Shown: one piece after another, positions 11,960 to 23,577 of the stretch
How the letters are laid out: each line of letters begins with the position of its first letter
How positions within the stretch are numbered: the stretch's first letter is position 1
Origin: Blastomussa wellsi
Lineage: Eukaryota; Cnidaria; Anthozoa; Scleractinia; Plerogyridae
DNA length: 64,000 nucleotides
Assembly (NCBI GenBank): GCA_947652115.1
Contig: OX393561.1
Location: forward strand, 31,965,698 to 32,029,697
Direction: 5' to 3'
Position numbers and translations under genes: made by a program
The notes under the pieces: model-generated
Seen by the model: the letters and a program-made list of their open reading frames with translations, nothing else
The model's database searches: none
What the model was told of the DNA's origin: nothing

Positions 11960-13888
11960 CAACGATTGAAGACAAATTATAGAACTCCCATTTGAAGGAG
12001 GTGGAGGTGTAACGATCGTACACTTGAGTGTTTATACCTAAAAGAATCATTTTTTGAGAATTCATAATCAAGCCGAGAAAATCTTACTAAGAACTACTTG
12101 TCATCACCCTGCGAGCAAAGGTCCCTTCGATCTTACCTCTGCTCGCAGGGTAACTTGTCATAGGGGTTAAAATGAATTTGAGTCACGCCCAAAAATGAGA
12201 TCCTGTTACATTCCAGGAGTTTTGTTTAAATTTCTGACAAACACTCCCGTTACATTTAAAAAGAAGTATTTGTCCGGCTACCATACATAATCAGGGAGAC
12301 AATATTGAAAGTGTAAGTTCGGATTACGGTTATATTAAAAGCAAGATAAGTGCGTTTATATCGCTTATGTAAGGTGCCGTGTGGCACTGGCTCCTGGTAA
12401 ACAGGTATACGTGTAAGCAACAACTGGTCAAACTGGATCTTTCATCGCCAATAGAAATAATGAGATTTGGAGACCCGTGAACTGAAGAAAAGGACTCGTA
12501 AATTTAGAGTCGTTCTCTCAAGAGAATTCTAAAAACCATATCAAAACAAAAAATGCAAATAAAATAATTTTTTGGATATTAACCATTAAAAATACAACCT
12601 TTATTTACAATTCAAAAAACTATTTACACTAAATTTTATGACAATCAATCAGAAAAATTTAAAAAGACTACAGTGCCAAAAGCGAGATAACGAGGAAAGT
12701 CTTATTATAATAATTTACAAGGATAAATACGGGTAGAAAAAACATAAAAGTTGAAAAAGTTTACTAATTATTACCATTACTACTACTACTAACACCATTT
12801 ATCATTGCAAGCTTTAATTTGTTGAAAATTAAATGTCATTACTTGCATGGCTAAATCGCTAGCAGTCGTTCCAAACCGAACCGACAAAACTCAATAGCAT
12901 CTAAAGTGTGCCGGAACTCGGACTCCCGTTCGCTCTTCGCGTGTGTGGTCCTCTCTATGCGTGTATTTTCGTGTTTCTGTAGCCTGGATAGGCTCCCTTG
13001 CGGTTTAAAGAGAGCGTTCCGCTCGCCGATTGTTTTCGCCCCTTTTGCAGACTGCTTGTTTGTACAGTAGCCAAAATTCGACACCTGATTGTTTCTTGTG
13101 TCAAAACAGCCTTCGACCAATTTAGCGTCATAGCCGCCGCTTGTTGGTTAGGTTCCCTGTCTAGTAAGCTCGCGGGGAGGTGGTGGTGGTGGTTGGTGGG
13201 GGGTGAACTTCCATGTGTAGGAGTCTCGCTGCTCAGGATAAAACTCCAATATTTTCAACCGAAGGTTTACACGTGAATGGGCTCCTAAATCGCTGTCGCA
13301 TTATTTTAACAGCATTTTTTTTTCTGGGCTTATTTGGGCTTCTTCGTGTACCGGACACATATGACGTAAAGCGAAAGAAACAGAAGATGAGAAACAATGC
13401 TGCCCAAACTAGGGGTAAAACAATGTCTAACATTTGCATACGGTACACGGAGTAAGAGCCGAAGAAGCCGTAAAAAGTCTCTTCCTCTCCCTTTTTGGGG
13501 GAAATTTGAAGGGAATGCTGTTTAATTAACTTGCGCAATAGTTTGTCTCCCGGCCTACGCAGACGTTGTTTCGACTCGTTTCGCAATCTTCCTTTGGCGT
13601 AGGTAGCTAACAGTATAACACGAGGGACCCTTGAGGGCTTTTTGATTGATTAAATACTCAGTTTTTGATGTTTCTCTTCCATTGCAAGCTATTATTTTTC
13701 TAGGTTTTTCTTTTTGAAGGCAGTTTTGTGCATCCGAAGAGATGATCTAATACATTTATAGGCCTTGCGTGACAGGGCAATTAAAAATTCATCGGCAAAA
13801 CGACACTCATGCGTAGCGTCACGTAATAGTGAAAAGAACGTTTCACTTCCGCAAAACACTTTTCACATTCAAATTAGCTTCGCCTGCG
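11960..13888. other. DDX1 to TRAF intergenic region
   Basis: I see no gene here. At 12,105-12,155 a short inverted repeat pairs ACCCTGCGAGCA with TGCTCGCAGGGT; such ends belong to small fold-back elements. At about 13,330-13,480 the words GGGCTTCTTCGTGTACC and GGTACACGGAGTAAGAGCC form loosely inverted arms. The last few hundred bases presumably hold the TRAF promoter, but no clear TATA box is visible. Confidence 0.5.
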
Positions 13889-16316
13889 ATGGACGCGAGG
13901 CGAAGAGCGTTTGTTCTCTTCGCCGATCGTTTTCTTGGACGATCTGCCAGCGACGACGAGGATTCCGATGAGGAGTTTGTGCCCGATTTCGTTGATGTTT
14001 TCGATGTTCGTAGCAGCGACGAGGAGGTCGAGGATGAAGAAACACGACCGACGTTTGGTGGCTACGATTATGAATTTGTTGACAAGATTTTAGATAGTCA
14101 AGCATGTCCCGTGTGTCTGTTACCCATGAGAGATGCTGTACAAACCACAGAGTGTGGCCATCGGTTTTGTAAAGATTGCTTGGAGGGAATTCTAAGGTAT
14201 ATCTTCTGTGGCAAGCTTTTTTCCATCTTCATAAATCGATTCAAGGAAGTGTTTCCAGTACGCTTTCAGTATCATCTTTCACAGCAGTCAGACGAATAAC
14301 AATAAGTGATTTTTATTTATTCTTTATTTGGCCCTTGCCGTTAATATGAAAGATGAATACACTGCCTATCATTCAAATTCGTCGGCAAGCCAGTGTTTTT
14401 ATTTTGAGAACATTTACACGGAATATTGTTTTAAAAATATTCAGTTTTAACTTGGCTCCGCTTTCAAATTCGAACATGTCGGGCATTGATGTCCGTCGTT
14501 TTCGTCGCTAAGTCCAATTAGATCACAAGTTTTCTTTTAGAAAGGTAAAAACAATTTGAAATACATCGCAAAAATATCTACGCTGATGAGATTCCATTGT
14601 TTCGTGTTTTGGTGCAAATTTTTGAAAACATTTAACTCGACTTGCGTACTTCCGGTGGCAAAACAGCTTACTTTAGCTTGTCTTCCGCTTCTCGCACATA
14701 TTCTCTTCCGAACTGAAAATCAATTAGTTTAAACAAATTACTATATGTTTAGTATATCTGCTCAGATAAATTGTTTTGGCGAGGGAAATTAGACAAATGA
14801 AGACAGTTTTTCGCTTTTAATCAATGCAGTGCGTGAATTTCTTTGTATTAATTGCTTAATGACTTATTGATGAGTGTTCAGTTGTGTTCATTCTCGTCCC
14901 CAGAACCAGTTGTCCCTCTTAGCCGGCTGGACCTGTGCGCGAGGAACAAGTGGCTCTGCGGACACACGATTTGATTCGCTGAAATCAGACAAAAGGGAGT
15001 CCAGTCACATCAGCCGTTTGAAAACCTTTATCGTTAGCACGTTGAAAACGGCTGATGTGATTGGACTTCCTTTGTTTGATTTCAGCGAATCAAATCGTGT
15101 GTCCCCGGAGCCACTTGTTCCTCGTGCACAGGCCCAGCCGGCTAAGAGGGACAAGTGGCTCTGGGGAATGATGAGTGTTGAGAAATATTCTAACGGCAGA
15201 CCCTGGGAACGAGGTTGACTTTTAAGGAGCTCGTATTGATGTCACGTTATGTTATAAAAATACGTCCTCTCTTGAACATAGAGGAATTACATTCTTAGTG
15301 CAAGAGTTCCATGGTGAATCATTTGCACTGTTGTTTACATGTAAAAGTCAGGGGCACTTCCATCTGAACGCATGGTTTTTATTCTAACTTTTGCCAGGAG
15401 TGAAAATCCAGTTTGTCCGAATGATCGGCTTAACATCAAAGCAAAAGGAGGGGTAAGTAAAAATGATCAATCTTTATTTATGAGTATAACTTCTCTGTTT
15501 GCGAGCACTTTTATGGGGGTCACGAGTCGACCACGAATGATGAGCCAACACGTTCGAACACCTTCAATCACGCGCATAAAACAATAATTGGCCTTGGACG
15601 CGTTTGGGGGTGGTCAAGTCAATAAATACCCCCGGAGGATTGAAAACTGCAGAAGCTGTAAATTTTCAGCTTTTACTTTGCGTGGCCGGTATTGGGTGAA
15701 GAGAAAACAGAAAAACATTCGCTTTATAGATGCTGACAAAGGCATAATAATCATAGCATAGTTTTTGTTTTAGAATTCAAGGATTTAGAGCGAACCCGCG
15801 GCGCTGCTGGCCATCCCTTTTGTTGATCAAGCTCAAGCAAACAATGCGGACAGCGTGCAGCCGGTCTAATAGGGTCTGGAAGGGTATTTTCGGGATCCGG
15901 GATTTGACCAAAATACATTGCGGGATTCGGGAAAACGCAAAATATCTTCACGGGATTCGGGAATTGGCTGCTTCTCGGGAGGCGGGATTGAACAGAATTT
16001 GTGCACGGTACGCGGGAATTCTTGCCTGATTTTTGGGAATTCGGGAAATTAGGGATATCCCAAAGATCACTGTCCATACGTTCGATGTCGAAGCGGGACA
16101 AGAATATCATGTGCCAGTGGGCCAGCGAGCATGACAAAGCCGTCAGGCAGCTCTCGGTTCGTCAGAACAACACCAAACATGCAGCAGGAACTCTTCCTCT
16201 CGATATGTATAGGATAAAGCTACCTGTTGGCGACACTGATTTCCCATTCCCTTTTGAGGGCCACAAGTTTATTAGCCTTTGGCTATTAAGTGTTTATCCT
16301 CTTTAAATGTAAAGTC

Positions 16317-16399
<83 letters not shown>

Positions 16400-18666
16400 T
16401 ATTATTATTATTATTCGGAATAGCCGATGCTATATCTGCTCTAGTTTAGGCCTTGACTAGGTAGAAACTGATTAGCTTTTTTGTTGGCTGGGGCAATAGT
16501 AAAGTAAAATAAATTAATTTTTTTATAATTAAATTTTGCGAAAATTTGACAGATCAGCCTGGTAGTATAGTGGTGAGATCGATAAGAATGTAGGTATGTC
16601 AGAGGTTCAGGGTTCGAATCTGGTCATTGACGTACAATTTTTCTTTATTTACTGTGGAAAAAAAATTCGATGATAGCCAAAAATATTCAGAGTGTCTCTA
16701 AAATGGCATCGCTTTTTTACGAAAGAGAAACGTGCGTTGGCGACCGAGTCACTTTGACTTTGACTCCAGCTATAAGTAGCACCAATGAATAAGACGCAGT
16801 CGAGGGTGTTCCTGTAGACTTTTTATCAAGGACAGTGCGCACGCGTACAGGAAGACCCATCACGCTTTCATCTATCGGGCTCTTTCATCATACTGAGGTA
16901 TGAAGAACAAATTGCATTTTCAACAACCAAAAGGGCAAATCTACATCTTAAATTCATCAGCTTATGCAAAAATTAGTCCTCTTTTAAATAAATTTTTGAG
17001 GAAAGAAAAACGGGGTTCGGGAAAGCGATGACAAAAAGTGCAGGATGCGGGATTCGCGTGAAAAAGGAGTGGGAATGCGGGATCAGGACCCCCCCCCCCC
17101 CCCCCACCGCCCTTCCAGACCCTGGTCTACTATTTCCTCACACTAGCCACGAAGTTTTATGTATAAACTTGGTTATCTTGTGTGACCATGCGAACGGTTG
17201 TTTAGATGAACGGTTGTTAAGCGAACGGGGTCTCTTGGTTATAATGCACACCACTATCGTTGCGTTTGAAGTCAGTCGAACGCGTGGGGGGTGGGGGGCG
17301 TATTAAACGCTCCACACCAGACTCCTCTGTGGATCGCTTCGCAGGCATATCGCTCTTCTCCACGCGCCCTCTTCGCTCACGTGTTTGACCCAAAGGTGAG
17401 CCTGCTAGCAGACTATAGTGTTACGTTAATTTTGGCTCTTGTTCTGCTCTTGTGACATGCATGCGTTTAGAAGTTCGAAAAATAACTGAGGTTGTAACTT
17501 CGTCGAGTGTCATAGTAACGTTAATTACCTTTAAAACGTAGGAACCCCAAAACTTTCCCTAAGGTAATAAATAGTACAGCAAAAAGAAAGAAGGATGGTT
17601 AAGGATGGATACGATTGAGACAGATCACAAATAACGATTTTGAAAACTTTCGGCTAAACTTTTCAAAGTGTACAAACCGTGACGTAGTTCCTACTTCTTA
17701 CTTCTTAGTTCTACTCTGACAAGGCCTGGGCAAGAGATATTTTGTGTCTCCGTGTTAAATGTAAGCAGAGCGAAAGAGAATGTGGCTGGATTGGTCAACT
17801 ACGGCATGCAGAGGTATGTCAATTTTATTTTAATCATTCCTGATCCATCGATCCGTTGATCCATTCCCAGTCCGGTTGTTCCTCTTTCTGTCCACCTGTA
17901 CTGAGCCCAAGAATTTTTTTCAGTTCAGGATATTTGTTTAGAAAATGAAGTGGTAAAATTTGTAACGTGCGAACAAAAAATTCTCTTCACTTTCGGCAGG
18001 AACACCAGAAAGCGTGCCCTTACGAAGACGAAAAATGCGCCGATTGTGGTTCTGACATACAGCGGAGATATCTAGACACTCACTGCAGGGAAGAATGCCC
18101 ACAGCGAATGGTGGAGTGTACCTTCTGTCATGACAACTACCGCTTTGTCAGGAAAAAGGCAATGATTGTTACAAATTCATCTTAATCTTGCAAAGGAGTA
18201 TTCATGTTTCAACTACTTTTGGTTAAATTCCACCTAACGCACTAGATAGCACGGTCGTCGTTTATCATGTTTATATATAGTATATTAGAGTATTATGGTT
18301 CCCAGTGAAAACATTATTTAATGTAACACAGTAATGAAAATGATTATGACGATGATGATGATGATGATGACGATGACGATGACGACGACGATTTTCTTGA
18401 AGTTTGGCCTAAAAATACATAAAATTGTTGGTTGTGGACAATTCAGTTTTGAGTTTCTACTAAAACAATTTGACTACTTGCTCACTCTATGAGCGCAGCG
18501 GTTGTCTTCTCGGCTGTGCCTTGTTGGCTATTCGCTCATACAAAACTCGGGCTCGTAGTCTAATTGTTAAATATAAGCTATTTAACAATTATTCCTCGAG
18601 CCCGATTGGGCTCTGAGTCAATAGCCCATGAAGCCGAAGGCGGAATGGGCTATTGACTCAGAGGCC

Positions 18667-18707
<41 letters not shown>

Positions 18708-21167
18708 GAAAGTATAGAATTACCTAATAATGAGCTCAAATACTCGTCCGAAACTTCAGCAAAAACGCAATTCAGTCGCCATTGTTTTGGTTTTCAAAGC
18801 CGGCGCTTTCGCTACTAGTGGGCTATAACATATACCTTATAACTTATTTTACTAATAAGGTATATGTGGCGCTAAATGATGTGGGGTTTTGAGCTGTTTT
18901 GGTCGGAAGTAGATTTTGATCGGTAAGGTCTATAATAGTGTTTGCTTTCTGTACTCTTGTTTGTACTTTGGAACAGATCTTTAATTGTTTTTATTGTTAT
19001 ATCTCTCTTGAGAACTGCGTCAAGCCTGCATTTGGGTGTTGAATTTTCAACCAGCACGCCGCGCACTCCAGACCAAATTTGGAAGGAGTATCCCCCGGGG
19101 AAAAATAGTTGACAGACACTGCACAGACTGAGAAACGACACGAAGGCGCAAAGGATACTGGGAAGGATGAAAGACGAACTCAAGACTTTTCTCTTTCCCT
19201 TCTCTTCCTCTTTCCCGTCATTCTCTGCAAGTCCTTTGTTTATCATAAGAGACGAGAGTAGGCGAGCAAGTTGAATCAATATGAAAAAAGCTAAAGACAA
19301 ATTGTACTTCAATTCAGATTTGTTAAGTAGCAACAATACTAGTATCTCTGCATTGTCATGTTCCTCACATTGTAACACTTTTTCGTCTTTTCACTTTTTC
19401 AACCAAGATTCACGAGATTGGCTGCATTCGCTTTCCTCTCATCTGTACAAACAACTGTGGAGCGTTACGAATACCCAGAGAAGAGGTAACGTATAACAAG
19501 CAGCTTTTGTTCGGACTCTCTATTTGGTCCAGCGCAGCTAAAAGCCCGCGTGTCAGACGTACAAAGGGGAGGGTGAGGGAGGGCAAAATGCGCAAGGGAA
19601 AAGGAAAGGGTGTGCAGACATAACCTTTTTTATATTACTTGGCCAATGAACAAATCAGAATTCAGTTCCAGAACAAAATATGCAACCGGTGCGGGAACCG
19701 GAACGGAAAAATGCGCCTTACGCCAGGTTAGGAGTGTCGGTTTATCTTCTTATTACGGTTTCAAGAACGACAAAGCGTGAACAAAGCCCCGACCATTTTT
19801 AAAAGTTGTCTTTCTTTACTGCATCATACACGTAGTTTAAAGCACTCGCTTTCTCTACATCGACAGATGGACAGTCATATTTCCGATCATTGCCTGTTGA
19901 CCGAAGTAACTTGCCCTTATGCCAAGGCCGGTTGCCCTTTTAAGGTTTGTGATATTGGTAAATAATAAACAAACAAACAAATAAATACTGTATTTATCGA
20001 GGGTGAAATAGATGGTTTTCACTCACGTGATAAGACGGCCATATTGGTGGACTGAACAATACAAAATTGTTGCGCAAAATTTGCAGAAAAATAGAGTTTA
20101 GTTCCCAATGGTGAGAAAGTCTATTGTTCCAGTCCACCAAAATGGCCGCTGTGACGTCACGAGAAAACGATCTATACATTATTACCGGTGACCCGGTAGT
20201 TTTCGTAGTGGCCCTAAACAAAACAAAACCAAAAACAATGAAAATAAGAACAAAAATCCTACTAATCCTACTAAGTAATATACCGGGATATATCAATAGC
20301 AACGTAGCTTTGGCGCTATTTGATGGACACTGATTTATGCACGTACAAATTGGCCCCTGTTGGCTCGTTCAAGACAAAATATTATTTTGATTTTTGATCT
20401 TAAAAACGAGGCAACAAGGGCTAATTTGAATTCCAGCAAAAGAATATTTTAAAGATGGTAGCCATTTTGGAATAAGGTGTATTTTGGCGCTCTGATGAGC
20501 AAGTAACATATATTTAATTTCCAGCATCCCACTATATCGCTATGCTCGATTCTCAAGATCAAGAGTTGTTTTCGGTATGTTTCGAATCCATGGGAGAGTG
20601 GGGGCGGGGGGGGGGGAGAGAGATTATCGGCCCGTTAGGACTTCTAACTTCCGCAAATAGCTGGACGGATAACCCAGGGGGTCTCTCTATCCTACATCCA
20701 CCATTGGTATAATCAATTTAGACTATTCCTGGTTGATTGTTTATCGATAGGACAAGAGAGCTCATCTAAACACACACATGGAAACTAGCGTGGATAATCA
20801 CTTGTGGCTAACTTGGTACTCACTGGTCGAGACAAAACAGGAGCTTGGTAACTTGAAAGATCTGCGACAAAAATTCCTCAAGGTACAGCACGTCAACGCA
20901 AAGCTGACGCAGTCTTCTGCCGAGTTTCGTGATCAGATTCGTGATATGTCGGCGGCTGTAAAAAGGCTGGAAGCACAGAATGCCAAGCAGGTGAAACAGA
21001 TCGAAGATTTGACCAGGAAACTTGAAAGGAGCACATCAGAAGAAAAGGTGTCAGTTGAGAAGCGACCATTGCAATCATCCGTAAAGCGCGCAAACGAAGA
21101 TACCAGGAAGTCAAGTAGAGAGAACGTGGACTGGAGCCCTGAAAGAAAGCAATGGAAATGGGTTTAA
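13889..21167 (+). CDS. TRAF-like protein: RING, TRAF zinc fingers, coiled coil, no MATH domain
   Basis: Member of the TNF-receptor-associated factor family, usually cytoplasmic adaptors and E3 ubiquitin ligases downstream of TNF and Toll receptors. Exons: 13889-14196, 15398-15452, 17709-17813, 18000-18158, 19867-19944 and 20751-21167; 373 residues. An acidic region (about 21-55) precedes a RING at 73-112 (CPVC, CGHRFCKDC, then CPND). The last ligand is Asp, the C3HC3D form typical of TRAFs. TRAF zinc fingers follow at about 122-256; joining 19944 to 20751 gives a canonical C-x6-C-x11-H-x7-H. A coiled coil spans about 261-332, then a charged tail ends in a stop. No MATH (TRAF-C) domain is found before the next gene. 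The fourth intron starts with GC, not GT. An in-frame ATG at 13829 would add 20 residues; I prefer 13889, which follows more naturally into the acidic region. Family is confident; orthology is not. Confidence 0.85.
14879..15170. mobile_element. fold-back element, CATTCTCGTCCCC family, in first TRAF intron
   Basis: CATTCTCGTCCCCAGAACCA near the left end faces AGTGGCTCTGGGGAATG at the right end. A long inner stem includes the TCTTAGCCGGCTGGACCTG and CAGCCGGCTAAGAGGGA words and the inner GATTTGATTCGCTGAAATCA word. The 9-bp word ATGAGTGTT flanks it (14870-14878 and 15171-15179). The left end carries a small local duplication, and the right end has lost the CGAG of the usual ACGAGAATG. Confidence 0.75.
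16318..16415. repeat. ATT microsatellite
   Basis: An almost uninterrupted TTA/ATT trinucleotide run with one interruption (ACT near 16,395). Confidence 0.97.
16553..16632 (+). repeat. tRNA-like pseudogene or SINE head
   Basis: An A box, TAGTATAGTGG, at 16563-16573 and a B box, GGTTCGAATCT, at 16611-16621 lie at normal pol III spacing. The T stem does not pair and the acceptor stem is poor, so a working tRNA is unlikely. It is probably the promoter head of a SINE or a dead tRNA copy. Confidence 0.45.
17500..17695. repeat. MITE, family B, beside a TRAF splice acceptor
   Basis: This copy contains TTTAAAACGTAGGAACCCC, GGTTAAGGATGGATACG and CAAACCGTGACGTAGTTCCT, as in the other family B copies. 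Its right end falls about 14 nt before the acceptor of the exon at 17709. Confidence 0.6.
18338..18394. repeat. GAT/GAC microsatellite
   Basis: A trinucleotide run of ATGATG changing to GACGACGAT within a TRAF intron. Confidence 0.9.
18584..18690. repeat. fold-back element, AACAATTATT family
   Basis: AACAATTATTCCTCGAGCCC at the left faces GGGCGAGAGGAATAATTGTT at the right. The inner stem AATAGCCCAT/ATGGGCTATT encloses the loop GAAGCCGAAGGCGG. The element at 21,210-21,356 has the same outer ends and a similar loop with a different stem. Confidence 0.75.
20010..20170. repeat. short inverted-repeat element in TRAF intron
   Basis: GGTTTTCACTCACGTGA and CGGCCATATTGGTGGAC on the left face GTCCACCAAAATGGCCGC and GACGTCACGAGAAAACG on the right. 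There is no coding capacity. Confidence 0.65.
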
Positions 21168-21209
21168 AATGGTGAACGGAAGCTGAAGAATACCTAGTTG
21201 TAAATATTA

Positions 21210-21356
21210 AACAATTATTGGATGAGGTTTTTGTGATATCCGGAATAATTAAGGTCGAGGTAAGTGTTATCAGCCGAAGCCGAAGGCTGAGGCTGATAAC
21301 ACTAACCGACACCTTGATTATTCCGGATATCACAAAAACCGAATCTAATAATTGTT
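21210..21356. repeat. fold-back element, AACAATTATT family, in TRAF 3' UTR
   Basis: AACAATTATT with a GATATCCGGAATAATTAAGG stem on the left faces its inverse ending in AATAATTGTT. The centre is AGCCGAAGCCGAAGGCTGAGGCT. It lies 43 nt after the TRAF stop codon and before the probable polyadenylation signal. Confidence 0.8.
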
Positions 21357-21489
21357 TTATTATACATTGTTTTCAGGTTTCCCATGGAGTAACCTACAGA
21401 TTATTCACTAATCTGCTATATTGCGCTGTTTCCCAGAATTAACTGTAGGCTCTCAGTCAATGAGAAGACAGATGGTGACTACAATGTAT

Positions 21490-21495
21490 AATAAA
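21490..21495 (+). promoter_or_regulatory. probable polyadenylation signal of the TRAF-like gene
   Basis: AATAAA lies 323 nt after the stop, beyond the fold-back insertion. Confidence 0.45.
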
Positions 21496-21720
21496 TACTG
21501 TAATCTGACTGGCGTCAGCCTGGTCAAACGATCAAACGCTAAAAACAAGAAAAGTACTGGAAAGATAAGGTTTTAATTTTGATATTTTACTCAGTTTCCT
21601 GTCGATGACTAAATTTTTCGGGGCTTTGCTGAAAAAGTTCTGAGTATTTGAAAACGCGTAGATGTGAACTTGTCGACGCTATTGTCAAAGTGATTTGGTC
21701 GGTTGCAGAACACTTGAAAA

Positions 21721-21915
21721 GGTTGTGACTGGAATGGATACTTAAAAATAAGGTGGGACACCTTGTGATGCCTAAACAGTGGCCAGGGAGCCCGTTTATC
21801 CAGTTACCAGGTGGCGATATTAAAGCTAAACAGGTTCTTTACAAAACTGACTGACTGAACATAAGCATCCCAAGTTGTCCCATCTTATTTTGAAGTATCC
21901 ATTCCAGTCACAACC
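21721..21915. repeat. inverted-repeat element with GGTTGTGACTGGAATGGATA ends
   Basis: The ends GGTTGTGACTGGAATGGATA and TATCCATTCCAGTCACAACC are exact inverses or nearly so. The stem continues through AATAAGGTGGGACA and TGTCCCATCTTATTTT. A possible 8-bp duplication, TTGAAAAG, lies next to both ends but is not perfectly adjacent on the right. This hints at a hAT-type element. Confidence 0.75.
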
Positions 21916-21963
21916 CATTTGAAAAGAAAAGACACGCGTTTATTTGAAACTGAAATATGAAAT

Positions 21964-22086
21964 AGATTCGCTCCGACAAAGGGCTAACGCTCGAAACCTC
22001 AGCTTTCGAATCTCTTTATGGTGGCCAATTCACATTATCAACCCAGTTGATAAAACCAAATTATCCTGTTATACTTCCCACCGACA

Positions 22087-22119
<33 letters not shown>

Positions 22120-22126
22120 CTGTTCA
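21964..22126 (+). mobile_element. Penelope-like tail fragment
   Basis: A single-copy tail, from GATTCGCTCCGACAAAGGGC through TATCAACCCAGTTGATAAAA to ACTTACCCCCTCTGTTC, matches the tails at 9,692-9,949 and 58,694-58,855. Confidence 0.75.
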
Positions 22127-22662
22127 AAAAATGTTTTCACTCGCCAACTGCCGTTTCCTACATTTATTTCATCGAAAATGGAAAGAGACGTTTGACCTCG
22201 ATGGAGGTTTCTAGGGGTCATCTGCTCGGTCAAACTTGGACCCTACTTTGTGCCATGAAGTCACCGCGCGGGAAACGGGACAAGAGAGAACCTCTAGGGA
22301 CGAGGCTAGTATTACATATCAGCGTAATGAAACTGGACGTGTTTTTTTAATGCGAATTCAGAATAAACATTCACCAAGTTTGATACATTCCTCTTCAGAG
22401 CCGTTATTGTGTTGTCTAATGTCCTTGTTAACTGGTCAGGAGGACTGGACTGAATGTCCTGACATTGTTCCATCTTTGGTTTTGATTGTACTTACTAGTT
22501 TTCATCGGAGATGACTATTAAATTGTTTCACGGAGCTTTTTCGATAACATGTTGTTTATTTTTTCGTTTATTCATTACCCTTCGCAATCGGCGGACTAAG
22601 AAAAGAAGGGAAAGCTCGTAGACTACGTGAAGAAATGAAACGCCGCCATACCATTTTGGCGG

Positions 22663-22961
22663 TTAAAGGGGCTGCGTCACGATATTTTGAGTTATTTTTT
22701 TGCAACGAAACAATTTACCCTTAAAACGTAAGAAACCTAAAACTAATAGTTTACAAAGGACGAAAAACACCAAAGAGGTGATACTGAACCAAAAAGGAAC
22801 AAGGATGGTTGACGATGGACTATTCAATTCAATTCAGTGTTTATTCACCACATATTTACATAAATAACAAAACAAAGGATTAGAGCAATAAGTGGTGAGG
22901 AGACCTCAAAAAACCTCAGGGCTTATACTAAGAGGCACAAACCGTGACAAAGCTTCTTTAA
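22663..22961. mobile_element. MITE, family B, with nested LINE-type tail
   Basis: The ends TTAAAGGGGCTGCGTCACG and CCGTGACAAAGCTTCTTTAA are inverted. The body matches the other family B copies. It is interrupted at about 22,826-22,930 by a segment that reads, on the minus strand, GTGAATAAACACTGAATTG then repeats of TTGAA, the usual look of a LINE 3' end. Confidence 0.7.
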
Positions 22962-23422
22962 GACCGACCGTCCTGAAAAATGGCCAAAGAAATCTTGAAA
23001 CGAGCACCCCTTTAACTTTCACCCGGAAGTATCTACACATACCTTATACCTATTGGGGCTAAACCAGTTTATTCAGAGAGAGTCAGGATATCGGTCGTTG
23101 CTCTTACTCTATCTCTCACAGGAAAAGCTAGGAAAGAAAAGTTCTAAGTCACGGGAAAGTGGTAGACTACGGGCAGTCACCTTTTTTTCTTAGTCCATCT
23201 CGAGCATGGAGTGAATAAATATGGTTGCGCGAAATATCCGAACAAAGAAAACGGGTTGCTGCTCGTATTCTAGTAAGAGGGGACAATCGGAAAGAAGCGA
23301 CAGTAAAAATACTCTAAAAAAGTCCTCTATCCAATTTAGACCGTGTTTCGATGGCCGTGTCGGGCCAATAACACTGAATCGGGACTGGGCTGACAAAGGT
23401 CGTAACCGTTTTGGTCTAGACT

Positions 23423-23541
23423 GTTCACAGCCGCTCTATTTTTTCAACGCGAAAGAATGCGCGCGAGCAAAAAACGGCGAGCGAAGCGCTAAGCCAAATT
23501 GCTGCTATTGTGATTACGCTATAGACAAGCGAATGTTGTGA
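23423..23541 (+). repeat. left end of a GACTGTTCAC-type inverted-repeat element
   Basis: GACTGTTCACAGCCGCTCTA followed by TTTTTTCAACGCGAAAGAA matches the left end of the element at 50,696-51,480. The right end is missing. Confidence 0.6.
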
Positions 23542-23577
23542 GGCAAAATGTTTTTGTTCTTTTAATTCGATTTTCCA

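Larger units (their letters stand above)
15870..17110. other. second TRAF intron: repeats and microsatellite
   Basis: The region is non-coding. It holds GCGGGATTCGGGAA-like words at 15,880-16,060 and again at 17,000-17,085, an ATT microsatellite at 16,318-16,415, a tRNA-like sequence at 16,553-16,632 and a run of 16 or so C at about 17,090. The two GGGATTCGGGAA blocks may be ends of one older element. Confidence 0.5.

Noticed and set aside
13829..13888. Upstream in-frame ATG of the TRAF-like gene as the start
   Set aside because: It would add 20 residues without acidic or RING character. Either start is possible; I chose 13,889.
16553..16632. Functional tRNA gene
   Set aside because: A and B boxes are present, but the T and acceptor stems do not pair, so I list it as tRNA-like only.
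18872..19378. 168-codon minus-strand frame inside a TRAF intron
   Set aside because: It has no splice sites or recognised domain, lies antisense in an intron, and is close to a palindromic GGTATAT element; a repeat or chance frame is more likely.
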